64,000 bases of DNA from Candidatus Tepidiaquacellales bacterium UBA2330. Lineage in GTDB: Bacteria; Bacteroidota; Ignavibacteria; Tepidaquicellales; Tepidaquicellaceae. The translations under genes were made by a program, and so were the position numbers. The notes beneath the pieces are model-generated. The model saw only the letters and a list, made by a program, of their open reading frames with translations, made no database searches and was not told the origin of the DNA. The stretch is taken from NCBI GenBank assembly GCA_002344965.1, contig DDUU01000029.1:98490-162489 (forward strand), read 5' to 3'. Positions 52,549-61,842 of this stretch are shown piece after piece. Positions within the stretch are counted from its first letter, which is position 1. Every line of letters begins with the position of its first letter.

Positions 52549-52576
52549 TTTGTAATTTAATCTGATTTTAAATTTG
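52549..52576 (+). promoter_or_regulatory. Candidate Bacteroidota-type promoter
   Basis: TTTG at 52549-52552 and TAAATTTG at 52569-52576 match the -33 and -7 boxes with 16 bases between, close to the usual 17-23. The start codon of the propeller gene follows 18 bases later. Confidence 0.45.
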
Positions 52577-52594
52577 CATCACTTTTAATTTTAT

Positions 52595-53887
52595 TTGAAA
52601 ACTTTTGTATTAATATTATTCTTAATTCTCAATACTGATCTGCAGGCGGGCAGCGGAATCAGTTACTGGCTTGTGCAGCCGCAGCAGACACCGAGAAATC
52701 TTTCCGCCTGTGTATTTACCGATACGTCATTCGGATGGATCGCAGGCGATACAGGACTCGTTATGAATACTACAAACGGCGGGGTTTCATGGAATACGCA
52801 AAGCACCGGCATTCTGAATAATATTCACGATATGTTTTTTCTGAACAGAAATATAGGTTACGCTCTTGCGTGGGAGCTGGACGCTACGCCGCCGAATTAT
52901 TACGGGACGAAAATTCTTTCCACTACAAACGGAGGAATAAACTGGTACGTAACTTTATTTCCTGATTCAAATGTCTTTCTCAATACGGTTTTTTTCAGGG
53001 ATTCTCTGAATGGATATATAGCGGGATCGGGCGGTAAGCTTTATTATTCTACCAACTCCGGAGCAAAATGGATAAACTCTGAAATTGATTCCGGAATGGT
53101 GTTTGGCTTTCCGGTTGAAAAAATTAAATTCTATGATGAAGATTACGGACTTGCTGTCGGAGGAGCTATTGATATTGCAGGTTTGGTTTGGAGATCTACA
53201 AACGGCGGAAGGTCCTGGAGAACAATTATAATCGGACCAGAGCCGATAAATGATTTTCTTTTTCTTGATAAAAATAATGCTATCGGTGTAGGAGGCGATT
53301 TTGAATACGGATCGAGTAATATAAAATCTTTTGACGCCGGTTCAAACTGGCTTTACGAAGAGTTTCAGGTTTTCGGAATTGCAAACACAATTGCTTACAG
53401 GACGAAGCATGAAGCCTGGATCTCTCTAGGCATTGTTGACAGTTTTCTGGTAACTTCTGACGGCGGAATTAAATGGGAGCTTATCGGCACACCTCAGCAA
53501 AGCAGGATTTACGATATTGAATTTCCCGGCGAAAGAAACGGATGGGCCGTAGGAGTAGGCGGTGTGATATTAAAATATAATACCGATGTAATAAGCGTAA
53601 ATAATATAAGCGCCGCTATTCCGGAAAAATTTATACTTTATCAGAATTATCCGAATCCGTTTAATCCTGAAACTGTTATCCGTTATGAGTTAATGAAGAC
53701 GGGATATACTGTACTGAAAATTTATGACATAAAAGGCATTGAAGTAAATAACCTGGTCAGTGAGGTTCAGACTGCCGGCATATATAATGTAAAATTAAGC
53801 GGCGCAAATCTGCCGAGCGGTGTTTATTATTATAAACTTTCTTCAGGCGGATTTTCCGAAACAAAAAAATTAGTTCTTTTAAAGTAA
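52595..53887 (+). CDS. YCF48-like beta-propeller with T9SS sorting domain
   Basis: A 430-residue secreted protein with a TTG start; signal peptide about 1-18 (LNTDLQAG). Blades show the YCF48 form: FTDTSFGWIAGDTG, NTTNGGVSWN, FLNRNIGYALA, STTNGGINWY, FRDSLNGYIAG, RSTNGGRSW and VTSDGGIKWE. The sorting domain runs from ILYQNYPNPFNPETVI to TKKLVLLK. It is related to the propellers at 15496, 22070 and 23531 but 28 kb away. Confidence 0.9.
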   Translation: MKTFVLILFLILNTDLQAGSGISYWLVQPQQTPRNLSACVFTDTSFGWIAGDTGLVMNTTNGGVSWNTQSTGILNNIHDMFFLNRNIGYALAWELDATPPNYYGTKILSTTNGGINWYVTLFPDSNVFLNTVFFRDSLNGYIAGSGGKLYYSTNSGAKWINSEIDSGMVFGFPVEKIKFYDEDYGLAVGGAIDIAGLVWRSTNGGRSWRTIIIGPEPINDFLFLDKNNAIGVGGDFEYGSSNIKSFDAGSNWLYEEFQVFGIANTIAYRTKHEAWISLGIVDSFLVTSDGGIKWELIGTPQQSRIYDIEFPGERNGWAVGVGGVILKYNTDVISVNNISAAIPEKFILYQNYPNPFNPETVIRYELMKTGYTVLKIYDIKGIEVNNLVSEVQTAGIYNVKLSGANLPSGVYYYKLSSGGFSETKKLVLLK

Positions 53888-54028
53888 TTTTTTGCTTAAC
53901 AGCGGATTCCTGCTGTATTTAAAAATGAATTTATAAACAGTGTTGACCAAATCGTTTCATTAAATAAGATTATAGATGAGATTATTCATAAATATAAAGT
54001 TTTCTCATACACTTATTGGATTAAACGT

Positions 54029-54281
54029 CATTGGATAATTACCGAAAGAATTCATGAGAAATTGCGTTTATAAAATTTTCCTGACTGAAAAATCTGCACA
54101 TCAAATTTTGAGCAGAAAATATTAAAGCAATTGTGAACCGATGACGTCCCGAAGGGAAAATGAATTACGGCAATTTTTCAAAGGCGAGATTTTTTTTGTG
54201 GTACTTTTTTTGATCTTTCAAAAAAGAATGTTAAGGTAAGTTTAGCTTTAAGTTGAACGCTAAATGTTTTGGACGTATATG
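54029..54281 (+). repeat. Dispersed hairpin element, copy 3 (full, before dnaN)
   Basis: About 250 bases similar to 20450-20690, with an insertion of roughly 17 bases (CGATGACGTCCCGAAGG). Its hairpin (54205-54226) is weaker: a T-run paired to an A-run around TCTT, ending 144 nt before the dnaN ATG. The rest of the 483-base gap (53888-54370) shows no gene and no cluster of DnaA boxes; only a single imperfect TTATAAACA near 53931 was noticed. Confidence 0.72.
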
Positions 54282-54370
54282 CTTTACAAACGAAACAAGC
54301 TAAATTCGTTAATTGAAAATATTTCATTTAATATGTATTTTCACAAATCAAAGAATAAAATCCCAGCATA

Positions 54371-55510
54371 ATGAAATTTTCTGTCACCGGTGAAAATCTT
54401 GTAGAATATCTATCAAAAGTCATTACCGTAGTTCCAAACCGCTCTCCGCTTCCGATTTTAGATAACATTTTATTTCAGCTCGAAGGAAATAAGCTTCAGA
54501 TGACATCATCTGATCTTGAGATATTTATGAGGACTGAGCTTGATGTAAAAGGAGGACGCGACGGCAGTGTTGCTGTTCCCGCTAAGAGACTTCTTGATAT
54601 TACCCGAACGCTAACTTCTGAGAAACTGGATTTCGATGTCAATGAAAAGAACCGTATCACGATCAAATCCAAACGCGGTAAGTTCACCCTCGGCGGCGAG
54701 CCGTCTGACGAATTTCCGCTGCCTGAAGAAAAGAAGGATATGAATAAAATTGATATTAAAGGACCCGTAATAAAAAGATTCCTTTCAAAAATAATTCACG
54801 CTGTCAATACGGATGAAATGAGACGCAATATGGCTGGCGTGCTTACGGAGGCTTCTGCGGATCAGTTAAAAATTGTAGCTACTGACGGATTCAGATTAAG
54901 TAAAATAATTAAAACTGATTTTAAACACGAAGCAGATAACGATGAAAAAATTGTGATACCGTATAAAACCGCCCAGCATATTCTCAGACTTAATAATAAC
55001 GAGGACACAGTTATAGAATATGACGATCACGATCTGAAAATTTCATTTGACAGTATTGCAGTTTATTCAAAACTGATAGACGATACATTTCCTAATTATG
55101 AAAATGTAATCCCCTCGGATAATGACAAAATACTCAGAATAAACAAACATGCGTTCTCTGATTCGCTGGTAAGAGCTCTGATATTTGCTGATGTAATTAC
55201 AAAGCGCGTAAGACTTGAAATTACGACTTCATCGCTTCAGATAAGAGCGGACAATCCGGAGATCGGTTCCGAAGGCGAGGAAATGATAGACTGCAGTTTC
55301 AACAGCAAGACCGGAACGGAAGATTTTGATAAAACTCCTTTTGTGATCGCATTTAATGCAGGATATCTGCTGGATGCTGTATCACAAATGGAAACAGAAG
55401 AACTGAATGTCAGTTTTGGAAATCCTTCAAAAGCGGCAATAATTACGCCGACCGAGCAGAAGTCCGGAGAAGATTTTATTGAACTCATAATGCCGGTCAG
55501 AGTCGGATAA
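54371..55510 (+). CDS. dnaN: DNA polymerase III beta subunit (sliding clamp)
   Basis: A 379-residue clamp with three similar domains. Family blocks include VVPNRSPLPILDNIL, GGEPSDEFPLPEE, NMAGVLTEA, VATDGFRLSK and IVIPYKTAQ. The end, DFIELIMPVRVG, is close to the usual IMPMRL. It is followed by recF, a DUF721 gene and gyrB. dnaA, often upstream, is replaced by a noncoding region holding the dispersed element. Confidence 0.97.
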   Translation: MKFSVTGENLVEYLSKVITVVPNRSPLPILDNILFQLEGNKLQMTSSDLEIFMRTELDVKGGRDGSVAVPAKRLLDITRTLTSEKLDFDVNEKNRITIKSKRGKFTLGGEPSDEFPLPEEKKDMNKIDIKGPVIKRFLSKIIHAVNTDEMRRNMAGVLTEASADQLKIVATDGFRLSKIIKTDFKHEADNDEKIVIPYKTAQHILRLNNNEDTVIEYDDHDLKISFDSIAVYSKLIDDTFPNYENVIPSDNDKILRINKHAFSDSLVRALIFADVITKRVRLEITTSSLQIRADNPEIGSEGEEMIDCSFNSKTGTEDFDKTPFVIAFNAGYLLDAVSQMETEELNVSFGNPSKAAIITPTEQKSGEDFIELIMPVRVG

Positions 55511-55656
55511 GTTTTTACCGGATCAGTAAAATTACATGTGTCTTTCCGAAAAATAACTTAATGCAAAAGCTGAATTTTTTAATCAGCAGTTTTAATAAAC
55601 GGAGTTTTACAAATCCCTGACATAAACGCAGCTGTATATGAATTGATCCACTGATT

Positions 55657-56850
55657 ATGATTTTAAAGCGTATTGTATTAAAAAATTTCAGAAATTATTC
55701 CTCACAGGAAATTACTTTTAATGATAAATTTAATTTCATATACGGCAGTAACGGACAGGGAAAGACAAATATACTCGAAGCTGTTTCATATTCTACCTAC
55801 GGTAAAAGTTTTCTCGGAGCTGCCGAATCAGACTGCGTTAAATTTGGAAGCAATGAATTTTTTGTTGAATCGGACTTTATAAATGATCTTGGCAATAAAG
55901 ATTTTATAGTTATAAGTTATGATAAATTAAAAAAGTCCAAAGCCGTTCACAGGAATAAACAAAAGGTAAATTCTTTTTCGGCTGAGGTCTTCGGAAGATT
56001 TCCTCTGGTTTTTCTTTCTCCGAAAAGTCTAAACATTACTTACGGAAATCCTTCGGACAGAAGAAAGTTCTTTGATATACTTATATCGCAAAGCAGTAAT
56101 CTTTATCTGGATCAGCTGAAGGAACTTGCGAAAATTCTCAGACAGAAAAGCGCTCTGCTCAGGGAGTATTCAATACATAAAAAGTATAAATTAGCTGATC
56201 TTAAAAATCTTCTGAATTCCTATAATGAAAAGCTTTCTGAATTCTCCGCTAAGGTTCTTTTCAAAAGATTAAATTTTCTTAAAGAGTTTGAATCTTACTT
56301 TGACAGAAATTTTCAGTTTCTTCTGAAGCAGGATCACAGAGGTAAAATAAGTTACTATTCGGATATTACAAAAGAAGTCTTTCCTGAAGATGCATTACCT
56401 GAACGGGAAGAATTAAAAGCTTTCACGGAGAAGCTGCTTTCGGAAAAATATGAAGATGAAATAAAACGCGCCGTTACGCTTGCCGGTCCGCAGAGAGACG
56501 ACTATATTTTTAAATTAACAAAATACGGTAAGGATTTAAATAAAGGGACAGATACTTTTGAACTCAAGAATTTTGCATCGCAGGGAGAGCATAAGACGTT
56601 TCTGCTTGCGTTAAAGCTTTCGGAATACGACTATCTGAAGAGCACCAAGTCAACAAGTCCGGTACTTCTGTTGGATGACATACTTTCTGAGCTGGATGAG
56701 GACAGGGTATCTAAGATAATTTCTCATCTGAAAGATTACGGTCAGATTTTTTTAACGACTACGGACAGGAATTATATTAACCGGTTAAAATCTTTTTATT
56801 CGGACAGCGAAATATCCGAATTTAAAATAGAAGAAGGAAAAGTTATTTAA
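55657..56850 (+). CDS. recF: DNA replication and repair ATPase RecF
   Basis: A 397-residue SMC-like ATPase that helps load RecA at gaps. Walker A is YGSNGQGKTNILEA with Lys36; the signature AGPQRDDY lies near residue 275; Walker B is VLLLDDILSELDEDR. N-terminal LKRIVLKNFRNYSS is canonical. Its stop touches the GTG of the next gene, so these are coupled. Confidence 0.96.
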   Translation: MILKRIVLKNFRNYSSQEITFNDKFNFIYGSNGQGKTNILEAVSYSTYGKSFLGAAESDCVKFGSNEFFVESDFINDLGNKDFIVISYDKLKKSKAVHRNKQKVNSFSAEVFGRFPLVFLSPKSLNITYGNPSDRRKFFDILISQSSNLYLDQLKELAKILRQKSALLREYSIHKKYKLADLKNLLNSYNEKLSEFSAKVLFKRLNFLKEFESYFDRNFQFLLKQDHRGKISYYSDITKEVFPEDALPEREELKAFTEKLLSEKYEDEIKRAVTLAGPQRDDYIFKLTKYGKDLNKGTDTFELKNFASQGEHKTFLLALKLSEYDYLKSTKSTSPVLLLDDILSELDEDRVSKIISHLKDYGQIFLTTTDRNYINRLKSFYSDSEISEFKIEEGKVI

Positions 56851-57168
56851 GTGTATATGAAAAAGATAAATACAACAGACAGATATAACAGGACAGTTTG
56901 TCTTAAGACAGAGATGGATGATTTTATGGAATATATCGGAATGAATTCCAGAATGCACGAGCTTAAGATACTGAATGTATGGGATGAATGCGTAGGAGAA
57001 TCCATTTCAAGATATTCAAACCCGGTCGAGCTGAAGAAGAACCGGCTTTTTGTAAAAGCGGAAAACGCCGCATGGAGATATGAGCTTTCATTGAAAAAAA
57101 CGGAAATAATAAATAAGCTGAATCAAAAGCTCGGTAAGAAATTAATCAGAGAAATTGTTTTCATTTAA
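56851..57168 (+). CDS. DUF721 (DciA-like) protein
   Basis: A 105-residue protein (or 103 from ATG 56857). LNVWDECVGESISRYSNPVELKKNRLFVKAENAAWRYEL is the DUF721 core, a KH-like fold shared with DciA, the helicase-loading operator of many bacteria. Between recF and gyrB this family is commonly found. GTG 56851 is 12 nt after AAGGA, so it is slightly preferred. A function in DnaB loading is inferred. Confidence 0.88.
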   Translation: MYMKKINTTDRYNRTVCLKTEMDDFMEYIGMNSRMHELKILNVWDECVGESISRYSNPVELKKNRLFVKAENAAWRYELSLKKTEIINKLNQKLGKKLIREIVFI

Positions 57169-57182
57169 AAATAATAACGTAA

Positions 57183-59207
57183 ATGGCTAAAGTAAAAGAA
57201 GGAAAAGACAAGCCGGCGAAGAACGGAGCGCCCGGTTACGATGCAGTGGATATTCAGGTTTTAAAAGGACTTGAACACGTAAGGAAAAGACCTGCAATGT
57301 ATATCGGCGATATTTCTACAAGAGGGCTTCATCATCTTGTATATGAAGTAATTGACAACGCTATCGACGAAGCTCTTGCGGGACACTGCGACAAGATCAC
57401 GCTCACGTTGAATAAAGACTCGTCGGTAACGGTAACTGATAACGGAAGAGGAATTCCTACTGATATTCACCCGACTGAAAAAATTTCGGCGCTGGAAGTT
57501 GTAATGACACAGCTAAACGCCGGAGGAAAATTTAACCGCGACAGTTATAAAGTTTCAGGCGGTCTTCACGGAGTCGGTGTTTCCGTTGTGAATGCTCTCA
57601 GCGAATGGCTCGAAGCTGAAGTAGTAAGAGACGGCAAAATATATTATCAGAAGTATGTCCGCGGAATTCCGGAGGCGAAAGTTAAGACAACAGGTAACGC
57701 AAAAAAAACCGGTACTAAAATTACCTTCTATCCTGACAATGAAATTTTTAAGATCACTACATTTAAATTTGAAACGCTTGAGGAAAGATTAAGAGAGCTT
57801 GCATATCTTAACAAAGACCTGACCATAATAATAAAAGATGAAAGGACAGACGGAACAGGAAAGAGCTCGGAGTTTCATTATAAAGGAGGGTTAATAGATT
57901 TTGTAAAATACCTTGACGAATCTGAAAAATCTTTCACGGGAAAACCGATCTATATTTCAGGTGAAAAAGATAATGTCCAGGTCGAAATTGCGTTTCAGTA
58001 TAATGATTCATACAACGACAACATCTATACTTTTGTAAATAACATCAACACACATGAAGGAGGTACGCATCTTGAAGGATTCAAAGCTGCTCTGACGCGT
58101 ACATTAAATAACTACGGGATAAAAAATAATCTGATAAAATCAGATAAAATTACTCTGACCGGAGATGACTTCCGTGAAGGACTTACGTGCGTCATCAGCA
58201 TCAAAGTGCCTGAGCCGCAGTTTGAAGGACAGACAAAAACCAAGCTTGGTAACAGCGAAGTAAAGGGAATAGTGCAGTCTATTACCGGCGAGTCTCTTGG
58301 TAATTTTCTGGAAGAGAATCCGTCCGTAGCGAGAAAGATCATTGATAAATGTCTGAGAGCTGCTGAAGCGCGTGAAGCTGCAAGAAAAGCAAGAGAGCTG
58401 ACGCGCAGAAAAAACGCTCTTGAAATTTCAGGACTTCCCGGAAAGCTGGCTGACTGCTCAATTAAAGATCCTGCGCAGTGCGAGCTGTATCTGGTCGAGG
58501 GAGATTCCGCAGGCGGCTCCGCTAAGCAGGGCAGGGACAGAAGATTTCAGGCGATACTTCCCCTGAGAGGAAAGATTCTTAATGTAGAGAAAGCGAGAAT
58601 AAATAAGATACTTGAGAATGAAGAAATCAGATCGATAGTAACGGCTATCGGAGCTGGTCTCGGAAATTCGGATGAATTTGATGAGACAAAAATAAGATAC
58701 GATAAAATTATTCTCATGTGCGACGCCGACGTGGACGGTTCTCATATCAGAACGCTTCTTCTGACTTTTTTTTACAGACATATGAAAGAAATTGTAGAGA
58801 CGCAGAGACTATACATTGCTCAGCCGCCTCTTTACAAAATTAAAAAAGGAAAGACCGAGCTGTATGCATATGATGAGAGGGAAAGAGAAGAAATTATTAA
58901 ATCATTTAAGGCGGATAAAAATATTCCTGTTATCGATATTGATAATGAAGAAATTCCTGAAGTTGATGCTTCTGTATCCGGCACTCCGAAAGGAATTGCA
59001 ATATCCAGGTTTAAAGGACTGGGCGAAATGAATCCTGAGCAGCTTTGGACGACTACGATGAATCCCGAAACAAGAACGATAGTGCTTGTAACGAATGAGA
59101 ATGCCGCCGCAGCTGATAAAATATTCAGAGTGCTGATGGGAGAAGAAGTGGAGCCGAGAAGAAAATTTATAGAAGAGAATGCAAAGTATGCGAATCTTGA
59201 TGTGTAA
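57183..59207 (+). CDS. gyrB: DNA gyrase subunit B
   Basis: A 674-residue ATPase subunit of gyrase. GHKL motifs: YEVIDNAIDEALAG, VTDNGRGIPTDIHP and GGLHGVGVSVVNALS. TOPRIM motifs: LVEGDSAGGSAKQGRDR and MCDADVDGSHIRTLLLTFFYR. The C-terminal FKGLGEMNPEQLWTTTM and ENAKYANLDV are canonical for the B subunit. Length fits gyrases without the large TOPRIM insertion. It closes the dnaN-recF-DUF721-gyrB unit. Confidence 0.98.
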   Translation: MAKVKEGKDKPAKNGAPGYDAVDIQVLKGLEHVRKRPAMYIGDISTRGLHHLVYEVIDNAIDEALAGHCDKITLTLNKDSSVTVTDNGRGIPTDIHPTEKISALEVVMTQLNAGGKFNRDSYKVSGGLHGVGVSVVNALSEWLEAEVVRDGKIYYQKYVRGIPEAKVKTTGNAKKTGTKITFYPDNEIFKITTFKFETLEERLRELAYLNKDLTIIIKDERTDGTGKSSEFHYKGGLIDFVKYLDESEKSFTGKPIYISGEKDNVQVEIAFQYNDSYNDNIYTFVNNINTHEGGTHLEGFKAALTRTLNNYGIKNNLIKSDKITLTGDDFREGLTCVISIKVPEPQFEGQTKTKLGNSEVKGIVQSITGESLGNFLEENPSVARKIIDKCLRAAEAREAARKARELTRRKNALEISGLPGKLADCSIKDPAQCELYLVEGDSAGGSAKQGRDRRFQAILPLRGKILNVEKARINKILENEEIRSIVTAIGAGLGNSDEFDETKIRYDKIILMCDADVDGSHIRTLLLTFFYRHMKEIVETQRLYIAQPPLYKIKKGKTELYAYDEREREEIIKSFKADKNIPVIDIDNEEIPEVDASVSGTPKGIAISRFKGLGEMNPEQLWTTTMNPETRTIVLVTNENAAAADKIFRVLMGEEVEPRRKFIEENAKYANLDV

Positions 59208-59228
59208 TGAAATTCTCCGGATTGTTTG

Positions 59229-59957
59229 ATGAGGTTTAAATCATTTGAGATAAGCCGGTTCTTTGTAATAATTCTGTTCATATTTTCCGGAAGCGAAGCT
59301 TTTGCCGCCGGTGATTCCGCGCTTTCTTCATTCAGCAGTCAGAATAAGAAAAGTTTTTTCACGTCATTTTCTTTCGGAATGGGAATAAGTTATTCTGACA
59401 ATCCGTCACTGCTGAAATTCATAGAGTCTGATGTGATTGATTATTCCCAGATCCCGAATGACGAGAAAATTTCTAACTTTACCACCGGAATATTTTTTTT
59501 CGGCAGCGCTGAGAGACAGATCCTGAATGACTTTTCTGTAAAGGGAGAATATTCTTATACCATAAAAACCATCAACGTACCTTATAGTCCGAATTACCAG
59601 TACTCTTATTATATGCATCAGCCGATGCTGACTTTGAATTATCTTATTCCGCAGAAGCACAGTTATTTCAAATTCGGTCTCGGAGGAGGATATAATTTTT
59701 CAGATTTCACAAGAAAATATATTACAGCTGAGAGTGATTACAAATCTTCAGGTCCGGCTGTAAAGTTAGAAATGGTTTTCAATGCGCAGCTCGGTAAAAA
59801 CTCTTCGACATATCTCAGCGGATTTTTAATGAAAAGCTTTATGTCGGATCTTAAAAATTCCGGCGGGACATTTCTCAAAGGTCCGCAGAACAGCAATGTA
59901 AATCTCAGCAGTTTTGCGATTGGCGTAAAGCTCGGTCTGGAATTATATTTTTTTTAA
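59229..59957 (+). CDS. Predicted outer-membrane beta-barrel protein
   Basis: A 242-residue exported protein (signal peptide about 1-25, SEAFAAG) started at ATG 59229; a TTG lies directly before. Beta-strands such as FTTGIFFFGSAER, FSVKGEYSYTIK, YFKFGLGGGYNF and a final VKLGLELYFF with terminal Phe suggest a barrel. It lies 21 bases after gyrB and 9 before uppP on the same strand. No family name. Confidence 0.72.
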   Translation: MRFKSFEISRFFVIILFIFSGSEAFAAGDSALSSFSSQNKKSFFTSFSFGMGISYSDNPSLLKFIESDVIDYSQIPNDEKISNFTTGIFFFGSAERQILNDFSVKGEYSYTIKTINVPYSPNYQYSYYMHQPMLTLNYLIPQKHSYFKFGLGGGYNFSDFTRKYITAESDYKSSGPAVKLEMVFNAQLGKNSSTYLSGFLMKSFMSDLKNSGGTFLKGPQNSNVNLSSFAIGVKLGLELYFF

Positions 59958-59966
59958 TGACAAAAT

Positions 59967-60800
59967 ATGATTGAAGAAATTTTTAAAGCGATAATACTCG
60001 GGATAATACAGGGGGCTACGGAATTCATTCCAATCAGCAGCACCGCTCATCTTAGAGTCATCCCGGCATTGCTCGGCTGGAAAGATATCGGAGCTGCATA
60101 CAGCGCGGTAATACAGCTCGGCACGCTGGCGGCGACTCTGGTTTATTTCCGCAATGACATTTCGCAGATCACCGGCGGATTTCTGAAAGCGGTAAAGCAG
60201 AGGGATCTTTTTTCAAATATGGATTCGAAGATCTTTATATTTATCATAGCCGGCACAATCCCGATCTCAGTCGCCGGGCTTTTGCTGAAAGGATTTATAG
60301 AGGGTGACGCCAGAGGACTTTATGTTATCAGCTTTGCTCTGATCATCCTTGCCGTAATTCTCTTCATAGCGGAGCGGACCGGAAAGCAGAACAAGAGCAT
60401 GGAAAATATGACTTTAAAAGACGGCATAATAATCGGCTGCGCGCAGGCGCTTGCGCTGATACCGGGAAGTTCAAGAAGCGGCGTAACTATCACTGCAGGA
60501 CTTTTCACCGGACTTACACGTGAAGCTTCCGCCAGATATTCATTTCTGCTCAGCATCCCCGCCATCGGACTCAGCGGTTTGTATGAACTGTTTAAAGAAA
60601 GACACGAACTTCTGAATGAAAATTTACTAAGTCTGATAATTGCAACCGCTGTTTCTTTAATATCCGGTTATCTTGCGATCGCTTTCCTGATAAATTATCT
60701 GAAAAAAAGAAGCACGATGATTTTTATCGTTTACAGAATAGCGCTTGGGATACTAATACTAATTTTACTTTCGCAGGGGATACTTCAGAATCTTGACTGA
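59967..60800 (+). CDS. uppP: Undecaprenyl-diphosphatase
   Basis: A 277-residue integral membrane enzyme that dephosphorylates undecaprenyl diphosphate to recycle the lipid carrier of peptidoglycan and other surface glycans. Active-site motifs are GATEFIPISSTAHLR near the start and PGSSRSGVTITAG. About seven membrane helices, as in BacA/UppP. It is the last gene of the plus-strand block. Confidence 0.96.
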   Translation: MIEEIFKAIILGIIQGATEFIPISSTAHLRVIPALLGWKDIGAAYSAVIQLGTLAATLVYFRNDISQITGGFLKAVKQRDLFSNMDSKIFIFIIAGTIPISVAGLLLKGFIEGDARGLYVISFALIILAVILFIAERTGKQNKSMENMTLKDGIIIGCAQALALIPGSSRSGVTITAGLFTGLTREASARYSFLLSIPAIGLSGLYELFKERHELLNENLLSLIIATAVSLISGYLAIAFLINYLKKRSTMIFIVYRIALGILILILLSQGILQNLD

Positions 60801-60892
60801 GTTAATATAAAGTTTTTTCATTAAAAATTTATTTAAAACTTTTTTCTAAATCTACAGATTGAATATGATGACAGAAATTATAAATTAACAAG

Positions 60893-61804
60893 ATGGATAA
60901 TTCAAAGGATTATTATAATAAATTATTGAACGAAGGATTTAGTCCGGCTTTAATAATATCGAATCGAAATTTTCAGAAAATACTTTTATCAGAATTTAAT
61001 ATTTGAATTGCGATTTAAGCAATTCAAATGAATTTTTTCGTTTCCCAATTAAAAATAATACGCATCCAATAGAGATTAGGGATTTTTTGTTATCCTTTGA
61101 ATTAATTCTTGAACTTTTTGAAAAAGAAGATTCTGAAAAATATAAGATTATTCATAAAGGTACTCCTTTTTATTTTATAGCAATGGGTGCCATTATGGTA
61201 GGTGATTTTGAAAAAGGAGTCTTTTACATGGACGCTGCAAAATCTGAAGATGAAAAAAATGGTTTTGGTATGGAACAGCCTGCCGGATTATTTTTCAATT
61301 TTGAAGCAAATAATGAAAATCAGGCAGCTGTACTGTTCGTGTAAAAAATTCGAAGTTCTTTAGAGAACCAATTGAAGTGCATATTGCCTGAGATAAATTC
61401 AAATTCGTTGTTTGATAAACTTATATGCAAATTCAGTCAAACAGAAACTATTAGACCTGAGTTGAGAACTATTTTTACATCATTCATAACTTTCGCTTAT
61501 GAATACGATAGTATACAGAGATATTTTAAATTAACAGACGAAAAATATGGAACAGGTGAACCATTTTTTGTTCATTTAATAAAAGGTTGTATAATTTTTG
61601 AAAGTTTACTGAAGAATTCCGAAACTGGAAATTCTATACCGGGTAAAAAAACTTTAAATGATTATTTAAAAAATGAAGATATCTACACCGGATTAGGATT
61701 AAGTTCACAACCCGAAGGAATTAACGCAAGAATATATCTCTTCAAACAAATACTCAGTTGATGACTTATATTCTTATCTTTTAAGAACTATTTCACAAGT
61801 ATAA
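60893..61804 (+). pseudogene. Multiply frameshifted gene of unknown family
   Basis: Protein-like sequence continues across three frames. ATG 60893 gives 37 residues (MDNSKDYYNKLLNEGFSPAL) ending at TGA 61004. Frame 61003-61344 continues (HPIEIRDFLLSFELILELF, AMGAIMVGDFEKGVFYMDAA) and meets TAA at 61342; between, another frame reads VRVKNSKFFREPIEVHI. Frame 61372-61761 follows (FVHLIKGCIIFESLL), and near 61740 another shift leads to SSNKYSVDDLYSYLLRTISQ. An intact version would have about 300 residues. I do not recognise the family. Either a decayed gene or a run of sequence errors. Confidence 0.6.
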
Positions 61805-61842
61805 TTATTCGAAAATTCCATTCCCAATAAAACCAGTACAAA

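Noticed and set aside
53888..54370. Chromosome origin before dnaN
   Set aside because: No cluster of DnaA boxes and no dnaA; only a single near-match was found.
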